Source: Manis javanica (Eukaryota > Chordata > Mammalia > Pholidota > Manidae). Taken from it: DNA of 64,000 nt. Shown piece after piece: positions 11,526 to 23,319 of the stretch. The notes under the pieces were generated by a model, which was not told the origin of the DNA, made no database searches, and saw nothing but the letters and a program-made list of their open reading frames with translations. Position 1 is the stretch's first letter. Every line of letters begins with the position of its first letter. A program made the translations under genes and the position numbers. Where the stretch lies: NCBI RefSeq assembly GCF_040802235.1, contig NC_133156.1:139173173-139237172 (forward strand), in the 5' to 3' direction.

Positions 11526-11958
11526 TTTCAGTAGTGACTAAAGCCTCCTCTTGGATTTCCTAGAAAATGCATCCTTGCTAAGTCAACACAATGTTGAAGG
11601 AAAGTGGAAAAAAATCAGAACCAATTAATTCAATGTGGAAGAGTTGTGTTGACAGAGCAAAAATGTGCAGGGTCACTACCATGAGGTACCAGTGCCATCT
11701 AAAGGTAAGTGCTTAATTATGAAAATAATCTAATTGAGTTATACAAACATTCACGAAGTAACAAAATGGTCATATGCAAACTAATGCATATTTATCAGAC
11801 ACCATTTTCATTTATTCATTTTACAAACAGGTGGAGTTCTCTGCATACGCCAGGCATTGGGCTAGTCACCATGTGGAGAGCATTAAATGGACACTCTAAG
11901 CCTCACCTGCACAAAGTTCTTGGAGATCCCTGGTAATGCCACCTAGGCATTATTTATG

Positions 11959-12004
11959 TCTTTGCTCCCGGTGACATATATCAGCCTTAATCAAGGATTA
12001 CCAC
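11959..12004 (+). repeat. Local direct repeat, copy 1
   Basis: This 46-bp segment, containing 'cagccttaatcaaggattac', recurs at 13139-13185 with three substitutions and a 2-bp indel. The family is unknown to me. The two copies are about 1.18 kb apart in the same orientation. Confidence 0.85.
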
Positions 12005-13138
12005 AATACAGAGGCAATTATAATTACCTACAATAAGAGAATACCAGGAATTTATTAAAACTGAATATTTCCTACTAAAAACTTACAGACAATTCAGTTT
12101 GCTGATGATTCAACATTTTTTCCTTAAATCTTTTAAAATACACATATGGTACTCTCTAAGCAATTATTGCAGCTAGAGCCAAAAACGACATTTTTATCTC
12201 AAGTTTCTTTTGAGTTTACAAAACAACTTTTTGCAGGTTTCCTCTAGACACTTTCCATCCCGAGAAACCACGAGGCTATTATGTTTAGGAAATGTCACAA
12301 TATTCCCCCCACGCCATAAAGGAACTGGATTACTATGCTATCTCCAGGCAGATTCGTACATTTTCCAAACAAAACATGAGCTAATCTAAAAGTCTTTTTT
12401 TCGATATGTAAACTTTCCATGTTTTCCATGCTTGCCAGGTTGGAGATGGGGCCAAGGAGATTACAACATTCATGGAATGTAACTTACTTTTGTAAGAGAG
12501 GAAACTGCCATCCTCTTAATCAGGTCTCAGGGCGGGGGAAAGCGGGGAAAAGGGACAAGATTGAATGGAACTCTTATTTTTTTCCTTTCTAAGTTGGAAT
12601 TACTCCCTTTGGACCATCTTACATTCAGGCTTTGGTACCAAGAAATAGAAGGGATGCAAAGAGCTGCAGCAATCCTGGAGGGAGATGCATGGAAGTGTTT
12701 AGACTGGACAGTGCATGAGCATGTGCAAGAATGTCTGGACATGCAAGTGCCAGGGCAAGATGGGGACTAAAGGCAGAGCACCTTTAGAAGATGAGGGGTG
12801 ACACCTGCTTTCTTCATACTTCCACTGATGTCTTCATGTATAGCAACGGTAAAAACCCACCTTTAGGGTGACAACTAAGTCAGATGGCTCACAGTCTACT
12901 GACCCCTGGCCATGGGTCTCTGTCTGCAGGTTTGCCTTACTAGCTCACTGACTGATGCCCCCTGGACCAAACTCACACGACCTCTGTTTCCTGCTGCAGG
13001 ATCTCTACCATGCCCAGTGCACCACTCCCTCCCCTCATGGTAACGGTTGCAACCTAGTGGTCCATGGGCCAAGCCTAGGGTGCAGATGGGTTTTGTTGGG
13101 GTTGACTTTCCCCCCAAAATAAAAACCTGGGGTTTTTT
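12005..13138. other. Unassigned sequence between two direct repeats
   Basis: No gene or named repeat was recognised. The part at about 12230-12480 is unlike known repeats and retains CpGs. Overlapping open frames on both strands near 12527-12770 and 12896-13117 are taken as chance. Confidence 0.4.
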
Positions 13139-13185
13139 CTTTGTGCTCCCAGTAACATATGTCAGCCTTAATCAAGGATTACCAC
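13139..13185 (+). repeat. Local direct repeat, copy 2
   Basis: Partner of the copy at 11959-12004. Similarity begins at 'tctttg' and stops after 'ggattaccac' on both sides, so the homologous unit seems to be only about 46 bp. Confidence 0.85.
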
Positions 13186-13449
13186 TGAAGGGCTGGAATG
13201 TTTCACCACCTTAGTCTCAATATTCCTACAAGGTACAACCTGCTAGGGCTGAGTCTGAGAGCTCCAATTCCATCTAAATCCCTCCACGCACCTAACCCCT
13301 GTGAATGTGCTTGAGGCAGGCCACCTTCATTCATGTAAACCACCTGCATGAGCCCTGGAGGCAGTGAGCATCATCTCAGTGAAAACTGAGGCTGGGCATA
13401 GGGAGGTGACCTAATCAAGGTAAATCCTCCCTTCCTGCTCACTTAGGTT

Positions 13450-14545
13450 CCATTCAAAGTTCATCCAGACAGAATGCTCTGGTCCTGTGTCCCCATCAGT
13501 CTTCTGGACCTCAGCCCATCACAAAGTTCATCTTTCCTGTTTCTTCATGATCCTCCTCTCCATTGATTCTCTCTTCTGCATATGAAAAACAGTTTTCACC
13601 ATAGTGTAGGAAAAATAAAGCACTTTCCTTTACATTTCATCTCTCTCAAGCTCTCCCCCTTACTCTTAACAGCAGAAAAGTTCTTGAAAGAATCATTGTG
13701 CCTGTTCTTTGCAATTCTTCACCCACCATTCACTTTTCTAATTACTGCAGTCTAGCCCCACAGACCTTGGAAACTACTTTCACTAAAGTCACAGTGGCCT
13801 CCGATCTCCCAACCCTACAGACAGCCTTCACTCCTCACTAGATTAACCTTCCTGCAATATCTGCCTCCAATGACTATTGACTCCTATCTTGTAATTCTGT
13901 TCTTTCTTAGATTCCATAGCAGGGCTGTCTCCTCATATTTGTTCTCATCTTTAAATTTTCACTGTTCAGTTTTATGAAAATGCTAAATGCTTTGTCACCT
14001 CCAAAAGTATACATCCCTAATTCTTTAATATTATACCCCTTTGAGTCAGACCAAATAACACCATACCCATTTCTTAGATGGTAAAACCTTAAAGAGGTTG
14101 AAAAAATTTTACAACATCATTCATCTAACGGTAAGAGAGTTGGACTCAAATCCTGGTCTTTCAACAAATCCCACGCTCATAAGCGCGGCTCTGTCCCATC
14201 TCCTTTCTCAGGCTTCTTGGGGGTTCCTAGGTTCAGACCTCCGTTCTCTTCCCATCCACATGCCATTCCAGTGATGCTCTTAGCTTCACCAATCACCTTC
14301 ACGTTGCTTTCTTGAGCCTTTCTTCTAGACTATCCTTCTAAGAATTAAATTCATGTATTATCTCCCATGTTCTGTATTTACCTTTTTCTTAACATTTACA
14401 ATGGCTTCATAATGTAAATGGGCATATGACTATTTTCCTACAGGGCACTAAATCCTCGAGGGAACCATGTCTTATGACCCCTCTGCCCAGCCCAGTGCCT
14501 GGACCACAGAGGTTTAATGAATGTTAACTGAATTCAGTTACTGAA
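13450..14545 (+). mobile_element. LINE-2 fragment, sense, with 3' end
   Basis: The interior contains L2-type reading such as 'ctttcactaaagtcacagtg' (consensus 'ctctcactaaggtcacca'). The 3' end at 14400-14545 is diagnostic: 'gggaaccatgtcttatgacc', 'cagtgcctggaccacagag' and a terminal 'gaatgaatg' repeat. A MIR-like block at 14015-14200 interrupts it. All reading frames are broken. Confidence 0.65.
14015..14200 (-). repeat. MIR SINE fragment
   Basis: On the plus strand the order is 'cccatttcttagatggtaaa', 'ccttaaagaggttgaaaa', and 'agttggactcaaatcctgg', which is the reverse complement order of MIR. It sits inside the L2 sequence. Confidence 0.5.
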
Positions 14546-14559
14546 AGTAACTGAATGAA

Positions 14560-15430
14560 TGAAAGCATGTCTAGTGCTTCCTGAACATTTTAGGTCATCC
14601 ACAGTCTCCTCCCCTACCTCCTCCATGTTTCCAAGTTGGTGTGTCTCAAACTTTGCTCTTGACTCCCCACTTCCGACTCAGACTCTCTCTCCTAAATTCC
14701 CTACCTTAGAGATGGTACTAAATCTACCCAATCATCTTAAGCCAAAAATCTGAGTATCGATAAATTTCCTCCTTTCCTCCTTCCATATAATTTATCAAAA
14801 TATCTGGTTACCTTACCTCCTAAATATATCTTCATCCCACCCCCCACCTTCCAGACTATTCATGGTGTAGGTTTCATCATTCCCTGTAGGATAATCACAA
14901 TGATTGTCCTAATGCCTGCTCACTGGCTTCCCAGCCTCTTCCAGACCTTTCTGCACCATGGAACAGGGGCATTCTTCTTTTTCCCTACTCTCTGTTCTTT
15001 ACCTTCCTCAAAGTTTTCAACAGTCCTTAGGTCCCACAAAATAAAATGTGCTCCTTCATCAGGCAATTACAGTTCTCTGTGATCTGGAGGGTGCTGACTT
15101 GTTTACCCTTCTATCTACCACCCCTCTGCTGATACAGTGCATTTGGTCATTCTGAACTGAAAGTGGTTCTTCGCTCCCCCTTCTCCCAACATTCCCTCAC
15201 ACATCCTATCCTCCCAGATGATGTTATATGTTCTTAAAAGTGTCAGTGCAAGGATTGTGTTCTCTGAGCAACCTTTCCTATTTCCCTGCTCAGGTTTACA
15301 TACTCTTTATAACTACTCTTTCACCTGCATATATACACTTCTATTTTAGTAGTGATCATATTATGAAGTAGTTATTTCTTTGCCTGTTTCCCCATGAGGT
15401 TGATAGAATGCTGAATGTCAATTTTCAGTA
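14560..15430 (+). mobile_element. Second LINE-2 fragment, sense
   Basis: After the first L2 3' end the sequence restarts inside L2: 'agccaaaaatctgagtatcg' corresponds to consensus 'gccaaaaacctgggagtcat', then 'tactctctgttctttacctt', then 'agcaacctttcctatttccc' and finally 'gtttccccatgaggttgata' close to the 3' end. It is therefore a separate copy or a tandem arrangement of two L2 insertions. Frames are broken. Confidence 0.6.
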
Positions 15431-15459
15431 AGTATAGACAGTTGTATGATGAATTTCTT

Positions 15460-15620
15460 CTCATTGATTCTTACAACAATCACATGGCGTGGGTAGCGGT
15501 GTTGCCTTTCTTGTTTGGGCAGATAATAAAATTGATGAGATTCATAGAGGCAAGCATTTGAATTCAGATTGTGTGATCCTTAAGCTCATACACTTTTCAT
15601 TATACCCTGCTGCATTTGAA
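15460..15620 (-). repeat. MIR SINE fragment
   Basis: The plus strand reads 'ttgattcttacaacaatcac', 'gggcagataataaaattgat' and 'tttgaattcagattgtgtga', the reverse-complement MIR order. Confidence 0.5.
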
Positions 15621-15895
15621 GCATTAAGCAGTAAGACTAGTGCTATCCATTAAGCATTAAGAGCTGAGAGCACTAGAGAGGGCCTATGTGTATGCATATT
15701 TAATGCTAACGGAGAATTCATTTACAGTCACTTCCACCTATGCAAAGAGCAATCACAGGTTATACTCGACTGACAACATGCATTCCACTGTATATAATTA
15801 AAAGCTACATGATCATCATCAAGTAATAGCATGTAGCTTGGGAACACAAAGTAACCACATTAACTCCCTATCAAAACTCTCTCTTTGCATTGTAA

Positions 15896-15947
15896 GATCA
15901 TATATATATATGTGATCTAATATATATATAATATATATATATATTAG
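15896..15947. repeat. Two adjacent AT-rich inverted repeats
   Basis: The first palindrome runs 15896-15917 with arms 'gatca' and 'tgatc' around alternating TA. The second runs 15917-15947, bounded by 'ctaat' and 'attag'. Both could extrude as cruciforms or fold as hairpins. Confidence 0.8.
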
Positions 15948-16254
15948 AACAGAGGTAATGGAAGGCACCTGACTTTTCGTCTCAAGAGAACATCTCCATG
16001 ATTAAAATGTAAAGCAAAAGAAACACAGATTTCATTCACAAGCACACCCTTTCAGTTCATCTTTATATTCCCTTATTGATTTTTGTCTTGTTTGCTTTTA
16101 TTGTGATTGTTCTTAGCCCATGGTTCCTTATAGCTTAGTCTTTTTTTTTTTCCACAAAGGCAAGATGGGTAATAACTATTTAGAATTTAAATATATGTTA
16201 GCTTCCTCTACTGAAGGGGTCAAAAATACTCAATTTTTCACAGCCACTCGTAGA

Positions 16255-16600
16255 AATAACCATGTGGCACAGTTGTGGACAATTACAGGCTGATGGAAAT
16301 CAGTGGAAGAAACTTCCAAGAAAGATTTTAAAAAGAGACAGTCTGAGTAGCTATGCCCCTTTTCCCTCTTCAGCTTTTGCCTCTTTCTCCCTTTTGCAGC
16401 CTGAAATGGAGATGCAATGGTCTGAGGCATGGCTGCCATCTCTCAACAATGAGAACAAATGCTTCTTGAAATGGTGGCAGAGCAAACAGAATACGGAGCC
16501 TAGGCGCTCGGTGACATGTAGGCAGGGATACCAACCCTGAACTTAGTTGTTTAAGATTGATTGTCATGTGAGGTGATAGGCCTCTGACCACTCAAGCAAA
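16255..16600 (+). repeat. Ancient LTR-like repeat
   Basis: The block has the motif order of an old mammalian LTR-type repeat: 'cttccaagaaagatttta', 'aaagagacagtc', 'ccttttccctcttc', 'atggtggcagagcaa' and 'cggagcctaggcgctcggtg'. The family name is not certain. The overlapping frames on the two strands (92 and 73 codons) are shadows. Confidence 0.4.
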
Positions 16601-16739
16601 GTTGGGCTTTCTGCCCTTGAAAATGAACTCATTCTTGATACAAATGTTCTTATTCAAGAAGCACCCTTCATCTGTACCACTGAATAGAAGATTAGTTTCA
16701 GGACTCATCACCAAGGTGCCACTTTAAAGTCTTCCAGAA

Positions 16740-16880
16740 ACCAGTGTAATAGAACTAGAGGAAACTAAAGAATCACTGAAACCACTTTGTTTCAGAACTT
16801 AGGAAATTAAAGCCCAGAATGCTTTAGGAATTTGTTCAAGAGCACTCTGCTGTCAGAGCTTGACTGAGGGTCCTGATATC
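16740..16880 (-). repeat. Probable MIR fragment
   Basis: The plus strand shows 'acttaggaaattaaagccca' followed by 'atttgttcaagagcactctg' and 'actctgggtgcttcc', resembling reverse-complement MIR. Divergence is high. Confidence 0.35.
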
Positions 16881-17429
16881 CTGAATTCCACTCTGGGTGC
16901 TTCCTTGTTTTTCTGAAATTAAACAGAACTTTTATGGATGATGAGACTGAAGTAACGCTTAGAGCCTGGCTCAGACTCATCATTAACAAACTTTGACAGA
17001 TGCAAGGTTGCAGAGTAGGCGCGAAGGAGTGTTAGGAGAATTACTAAGGGGTGGAAAATTAGCCACATAAGGAAAATTGCCTATGATCTCAAGATTTTAA
17101 AAGCCTGTGAAAGAATGAGGCAGAATTCAATCATCCAAGGAGCAGATACCTCTACCAGACAGCACAGGCCTTTTCTGTTTTGTTTGCCCCTCCATTTCTG
17201 TATGACCTTGTACACAAAAAAAGTCCATGCATGTAGAGCATATTCACTAAATGTGAATTTAATGAAATAACTAACAAAAGAATGGTGATTAACCACTTAG
17301 AACTTTCATAAGAACAAGGCTAGGAATATGACCTTTCTAACACATAAAAGATTCTAGGTTAGCTATAAAGGAAGGAATTTATGCTAGTGAGTGATGACAT
17401 ATATTGGTCATGAACCTATCAAAAAAAAG

Positions 17430-18540
17430 AGTCAGGGGCCAGGGACATTAATCACAAAGGAACAATGACTAAACAGGCAGTCAATTTCTCATAGGAACAA
17501 TGGAAAGTAGAACACAGTGGATGAATATCTTCAAAATGCTGTGAGAAAACAACCATTAATTAAGAATTCCACACATGACTAAACTACCATTCAAGAATGA
17601 AGACAAAAATAATGATACTTTCAAGCAAAAAAAGGAATATGCAATAGCATACAGTACAGCAAAAGTACACCACGAACAAATAAAGTGATCTCAGAAGGGA
17701 GGGTGGAGATGCACGGAGAGGCAGAGCAAGGAAAATGATAAACACATGGTTGGAGGCAAACAAACGCTGTTCCAAACAATAATAATAACTTGGTTTTAGA
17801 ACTTTTAAAAGATTGAAGTAATCCATCAGATAGAAGAAACTTTGAAGAGAGAACTGGTTTGTTTTAAAGTGTTCTAAATTCCTTATGTTAGCTGAGAAGG
17901 GAATAAATATAAGGATTAACTGTGGATGGTGTTAAATCAATGATTCATGTTAATATTTTAAGAGTAACCACTAAAATGATATAAATACAGTGTGTAACCT
18001 CCAGGAAAATAAAGAGAAAAAAATGAATCTAAAAAACTAGCCATTGAAAAGACAGGAAAAGAGAAAAGCAAAATCCAGGTATACAGGTATTGTATATAGA
18101 CAATGTGTTATAATAGACAAACTTAACATGTTAAGACACAGACAGGTTGAAGTCAAAGTATAGGAAAAAGATACACCAGGCAAAACCAAGCAGAAGAAAG
18201 CCAGTTTGGCTATCTTAGTAACAGACACAATAGACTTTATGCCGTGAAGCATTATTAGTGGTAAAAAGTTACCACAAAGATATGATATAAATAGACATAC
18301 ATTATTGTATCACTTAATGACATAAGCTCAGCATATACACAAAAAATTGAGAGACTCACAAGGAAAATAAAACACCAGCATAGTGGGAGAATTAAACATA
18401 CTTCTCAGTACTTAATAGATAAAATAGACAAAACCATATTCAAATGTGAAAGAACTGAACAATACAAGGAAACAGCATTAAAAAGCAGAAGCTTGAACTA
18501 TAGGACACCCCTACCAGAGAACGCACATGCTTCTCAAGCA
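17430..18540 (+). mobile_element. Old LINE-1 fragment (ORF1 end to ORF2 start)
   Basis: The first part reads as the C-terminal end of an L1 ORF1 ('aatatcttcaaaatgctgtg', 'aattccacacatgac', 'ccattcaagaatgaagac'). The last part reads as the start of the ORF2 endonuclease ('agtcaaagtataggaaaaag' through 'gtaacagacacaatagac'). All frames are riddled with stops. The ORF1-to-ORF2 order fits an ancient L1 or HAL1-related copy. Confidence 0.65.
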
Positions 18541-18589
18541 CATTAGCAGCTTCTGGGAAAAACAACCATGCATTTAGCCTGAAAGCAAG

Positions 18590-18775
18590 GGCCACCCTTT
18601 GCAAAGGGTTTCCTAGCCTCCCACTTTAAGGTTAAGGAAACTAAGACTTGGAAAAATGAATTGATCTTCCCAAATTAGAGAACCAATGAGTAGTAAAGGT
18701 GGGATTCAAATTTAAATCCTCTGATTCCAAATTTAGATCTGTTCCCCTTACACAGTGATGTACTGGTAAATGTTT
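18590..18775 (-). repeat. MIR SINE fragment
   Basis: The plus strand contains 'ttaaggaaactaagacttgg', 'gagaaccaatgagtagtaaa' and 'ggtgggattcaaatttaaat', the reverse-complement MIR order ('gaggaaactgaggctcag', 'gtggcagagccaggattc'). Confidence 0.6.
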
Positions 18776-19029
18776 AATAACCAGCTCTCCAGGTAAAGAG
18801 GCCTTCATTTGCAGCATTTCCTGGTTTCTGTGGTTAATTTCAAGCTATTGCATGATGTCACTCAGCAGAGTTTGAAAGAGATGCTCACAAATGGCTCTGT
18901 GAGTTGGTGCACATTGGGTCCAGGATATCACAGCCCCACTTGGACTGTCCTTACCTTGATTTATTCATTCCTCTTTGTACCTTGAAAGCAGCTTTATAGC
19001 TTCTTTTGCATGTAGTAATCCACAAACAT

Positions 19030-19570
19030 CACTCATTTCAAGATATTTATTGATCATGTACAATAGGCTGGTCCTTTTTCTTTGCACTAGGAATAGAGTA
19101 GGAAAAAAAGCCTTGTCCTCAGGGCACATACACAGTAGGGGACACATAGAAACTAAAATTTAAAGTAAATTACATAATATATTAGAAGGTAGTAATTGTT
19201 GTGGAGAAAAGAAAGAAAGAAAAGTGTATAGGAAGAGCCGGATATTATGTGTCCTGTTTAACAGCGTGGGCAGATAAGCCTAATTGGGAAAATGAATATT
19301 TAAACAAGGACTTCATGGGAATAAAGAATCCAGGCATGTGGATATCTGGTGAGAAGACTTCCAGACCTAAAGAAGGTTGGACACAAAGATCATGGGGCAT
19401 TAGCATGCCCTGGTGTTTTCTGTGACAGCAAGGAAACAAGTGTGACCAGGGCAGAGAATCAGGAGAAAATGAGGTCAGAGCGATCAAGGGGACACATGCC
19501 ACCCAAGGCCTGAAGGCAGTTGAAGGTCTTTGGCCTTTATTTGGAGTGAGGTTTCCATGTAAACTCTCCT
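19030..19570 (-). mobile_element. LINE-2 fragment, antisense
   Basis: Reverse-complement L2: 'agatatttattgatcatgta' near the 3' terminus, then 'ttgtcctcagggcacataca', 'gtggatatctggtgagaaga' and 'agggcagagaatcaggagaa', in the order expected of an antisense L2. Frames in this block on either strand are not genes. Confidence 0.6.
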
Positions 19571-21600
19571 TTATCAATGTTCCCTTGCATACCCCATGCC
19601 ATTTCTTCCTTCATTTAGGGGGAAGTTTCTTCTGTCATATTTCTGTACGCTGTTTTCTGTTACATTAGTTTAGTTCTCTAATTAAAGGAAACCAATTATG
19701 CCTATGTTGATATAATTTCATAAGAGTTTGTTGAAAGATTATCATTTTGTTGGTCTGTTGCTTAAATCTACACAGAACCATTTTTAGGACTTTCCCTGAC
19801 TATGACCTTAGAAATATTTACCATAAAATTATATATCTTTCCTCGTTTGATTGCCACTAATAAGCTTTAGCATTTCTTAACTTCTTAAGATGTATTCTTA
19901 TAGATGTTAGAAAGATGTTTGTGTTCCTGAATTCCTATTATGCCATAGTTACCAGATATTTTTTCTTAATTAATTTTTACAAAAGCTATTTGGCCCAAAA
20001 ATGATAGCAATATCCTACAAAATACCTGGCATGCATCTCACCAGATAGTCCAGCGATTAGTGAAGATGGTGCCTTCATGCGGCATTTGTTACCAAGTTAG
20101 AAGAAGTTGAATAATAAGGAATAAAACAATACCTCCAAATGCCAAGAATAAAATAATCATATTCTTCCAGAAGATGATATCTTCTCTATTTGTTTCAGAA
20201 GAAGCTGTTGTGCTCAGAGTGAGGGATGTGCATATTCTGGGCTCCTATGATTCAGGTAACCAGAATTTGGTGACAATTGAGCAGGTAGGCCCCACCTTCC
20301 TCACCTGTCTCCCACAATTGTAGTGTTTGGACCCCCAAAGACATTTGCCATGACAATAATCCTCATTTACAATAAGTGCAATATTAGAGCAGATATTACC
20401 TATCTGTCTTAGACAGATGATGGCCTCTAAGATCAATGATCTCATGTATTGCTGCTCTCAATTTCTCAGAGTTCTCTTAACAGTTTATGAGAAGAGACAA
20501 AGGAAATAAGAATGTATAAGTAGGCTGCATCAAGAGAAAGGAAGTGTTTATTGAATTCAACTTACTAAATAATCTTTCTCAGTGCCTCTCTAGAACACTG
20601 AGAGGTTTTCCATGGGGTTTTGGATTGCATGTCCATTTGGCTATGGCTGTCCATTAGCCCTCCTGGTTAATAAGGGGTGTTTGGGTGTCTTGTTTTGAGC
20701 ACATTCATCTCGAGTATGAGTTAGTTGAACTTATACTATTTGGTGACTGTCTATTTAGTATTCTTGGCATTATTAGATATCCCTCCAGGTAAGAGTTGCA
20801 AAATGGGCAATTTTCTAATCAGAAACATATTGCAGTAACTAGTTCAAGTGCTCAATATTGTTTCAAGTCATACGCTAAGTGACAAGGCAACACCCCTCCA
20901 TAGCACAGCTGATACAGGGCTGGATAGAGATCTGAAGTGCATTTCACACAGGGTTCCAGAAAGTTCTGGGCTGTGCCATTCAAGGTGGAAGGGTTTGCTT
21001 CTCCAGTAAGGCAGTGTAAAGATCCTCTGTGGATTAGGACCTTTAGTTTCTCTTAAAGGACGATGGATATTACAAGTCCCAAGGATTCAATAAAAGCTTT
21101 ATAGCTTTAGTATAGCTGAGCGTCCATCAGCCAGTTCTGTGATTTTACTGTGCTTGTCTTTTGCAGAAATCCATGTGAAACCTCAAATGTTCCTTTTACG
21201 AGTTCTTTTGTTACACACACATGTTTTTGGTTAAATTAGTGGTGGTGCAATCTGGAAAAGATATCTGTAATTAGAGTCTGATTTTTTGAAGTTAAAAAAG
21301 GGGTGGGAGGTTAGCACATTTTCTATCAACTTTTCCTCACAAATTTGTTTTACCTTCAAGTATGGTGGCTCAACACAACAGCTCTCAGGATCCAGAAAGA
21401 ATCCTAGGATCCAGAAGCTCCCTTCTTCCAGAAGGAAAAATCTCACTTAACTGACACATTGTTAGAAAAAGGAGAGATTTCTGCAAGTTTTAAAGAGCTT
21501 TGTTTCTCCCCTCAAAACTCAAGTGGGTACTCATTATATAATAATTTACATCACTTTCATGGTGTGTTGTTTTTTGAAAATCTGCATACATAATCAATGA
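19571..21600. other. Unassigned sequence
   Basis: Two kilobases with no named repeat and no plausible gene. Open frames reach only 66-71 codons. The stretch is a reasonable place to look for unique or conserved DNA. Confidence 0.4.
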
Positions 21601-21760
21601 TCCTCAAACCAGTAGTGTCACTCATGAAGGATAAGTATTATTATTATTATCATTCCCACTGTTTTAAAGAAGAAAGAGGGCTAGAAAAATTATGCCTTTT
21701 ATTGAACTAAGAAGGAGAAGGTGAAAGCTTACCTCCCAATGTAGGAAGCTAATTCCTTTT
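21601..21760 (-). repeat. Probable MIR fragment with (TTA)n
   Basis: A short (TTA)n run at 21636-21651 sits where MIR often has 'tattattatcccc', followed by 'cattcccactgttttaaaga' and 'gagggctagaaaaattatg'. The rest is weak. Confidence 0.4.
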
Positions 21761-22621
21761 CCTTTCCCCCTATGTGATATCAGTGTCAAAAGATACAACA
21801 TGACAAAGTCTTAGCAGGAAGATGGCAGAGATGTTACAATGCCAGCATTCTCAGAAATACTACTGGAATACATTGGTATGTAGTCCAAGTAAAGCATAAG
21901 TTTCTTTATAGGCTGAGCCACGTGCTTTACAATTGAGAAGGAAGCTGGTAGAAATGAAGGGGAAAAAGGTAAATCTTTTTTCTAATTTAAAAGAGTTTTG
22001 CCACAGTTTCTTCTCAGATTCCCAAAATAACCAATCTGGCATTTCTTTCCCAGTAACCATAGCTCGCCTAAGATTGATGAAGTAGTAAATGGTTATTTTA
22101 GGTCTTAAGCAAAGATAGAATATGATTCCCTACTTCTTCATCCTTAGCGTGCCCTTTACATTTAATTCTTCATGTTGTAAAATAATATTTGAATAATAAA
22201 AAATTAAATATACTCATGGGAATATTTTATTCTATGATTATATTTCTAAAAGTTAAACACTGGCTATTGAAAACATTGACACATCTTTAAAATATATGTA
22301 AAGTTGGGATCTGTTTGCCAGTTTTTATGAAATATTAAATCAAAATTTTAAAGCAAGTGAAATACTATTCTATTGAACTTAACACTGTAAGTTGAGATCA
22401 GCTATGAGGATAATAAAAATTCACACTAAGATGAATAAAATATCCTAGAAAAATTCTCAAAGCAAAGCTTTCAGAAATCTGCCAAAATCTCAAAGTTGTT
22501 TATCTGATGAAATGTTGAACCTATTTAAGTGATATTTACTTCTTATTTCTTGCTATTATTAGTAGTACAAGCCTATATTGGCCCAAATCAGTGTTCTTGC
22601 AGATTATTCTTTTGGTTTAAA

Positions 22622-22797
22622 GCAGGATTTCTCAACCTCATCACTAATGGCATATGGACTGAATAATTCTTTGTTGTAAGGTCCTGAGCAGCCTCCTTGG
22701 CCTTTACCCACTAAATGCCATAGCACAACAAAAAATGTCTCCAGATATTATCAAATGTCTCCTTGGGGACAAAAATAACCTGCAGTTAAGAACGACT
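22622..22797 (-). mobile_element. MER20-like hAT DNA transposon
   Basis: On the plus strand the block begins 'caggatttctcaacctcatc', continues 'ataattctttgttgtaaggt' and 'tttacccactaaatgccata', and ends 'caaatgtctccttggggaca'. This is the reverse complement of MER20, a short hAT-Charlie element, at nearly full length. Confidence 0.65.
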
Positions 22798-22869
22798 TGC
22801 TTAAAGTATGCAAAAATGCAGTAGTTCTAATATTCACTAATTCTAATAACTGAATATAAAGTTACATAT

Positions 22870-23035
22870 TCAATTCACCAGCTATTAAATGAGCCTCTGC
22901 TATAGTCCAGGCAGTGTAAGGATTGCAGTGATGAATATGACATCATCCAGCCCTAGGAAAATGTAACCCAATGGGCAAGAAGAGTCAAGTATACAAACAA
23001 TAGCAACAAAAACAAAACAGAGTAGGCATAAACAC
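22870..23035 (-). mobile_element. LINE-2 3' end, antisense
   Basis: The words 'gagcctctgctatagtccag', 'gcagtgtaaggattgcagtg' and 'aagtatacaaacaatag' match the reverse complement of the L2 3' end ('gagcacctactatgtgccag'). It probably continues at 23320 after an interruption. Confidence 0.6.
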
Positions 23036-23319
23036 TTTTTTTTTGCCACTCCACAAAAATAAAGTAGCTTTCCATGCCTAGAAAGAGAATGGCCATATAA
23101 AGAATTGTTCATGGATAACAAACAATAACATACTTATGAAATGTTATAACCTACAAAATCCTTTCGCATACTTTGTTTCTCTATTTATTCCTCACTAACT
23201 TATCAGGTGGTTTATTACTAAATCTCTTTTAAAGATAAGTTATATGTCTTTTCCATAGATGAGGGGTCAAGCCAAGAATCTACACCAGTTCTATTGTAAA
23301 TTCAGGCTTCCTTCAGTTC

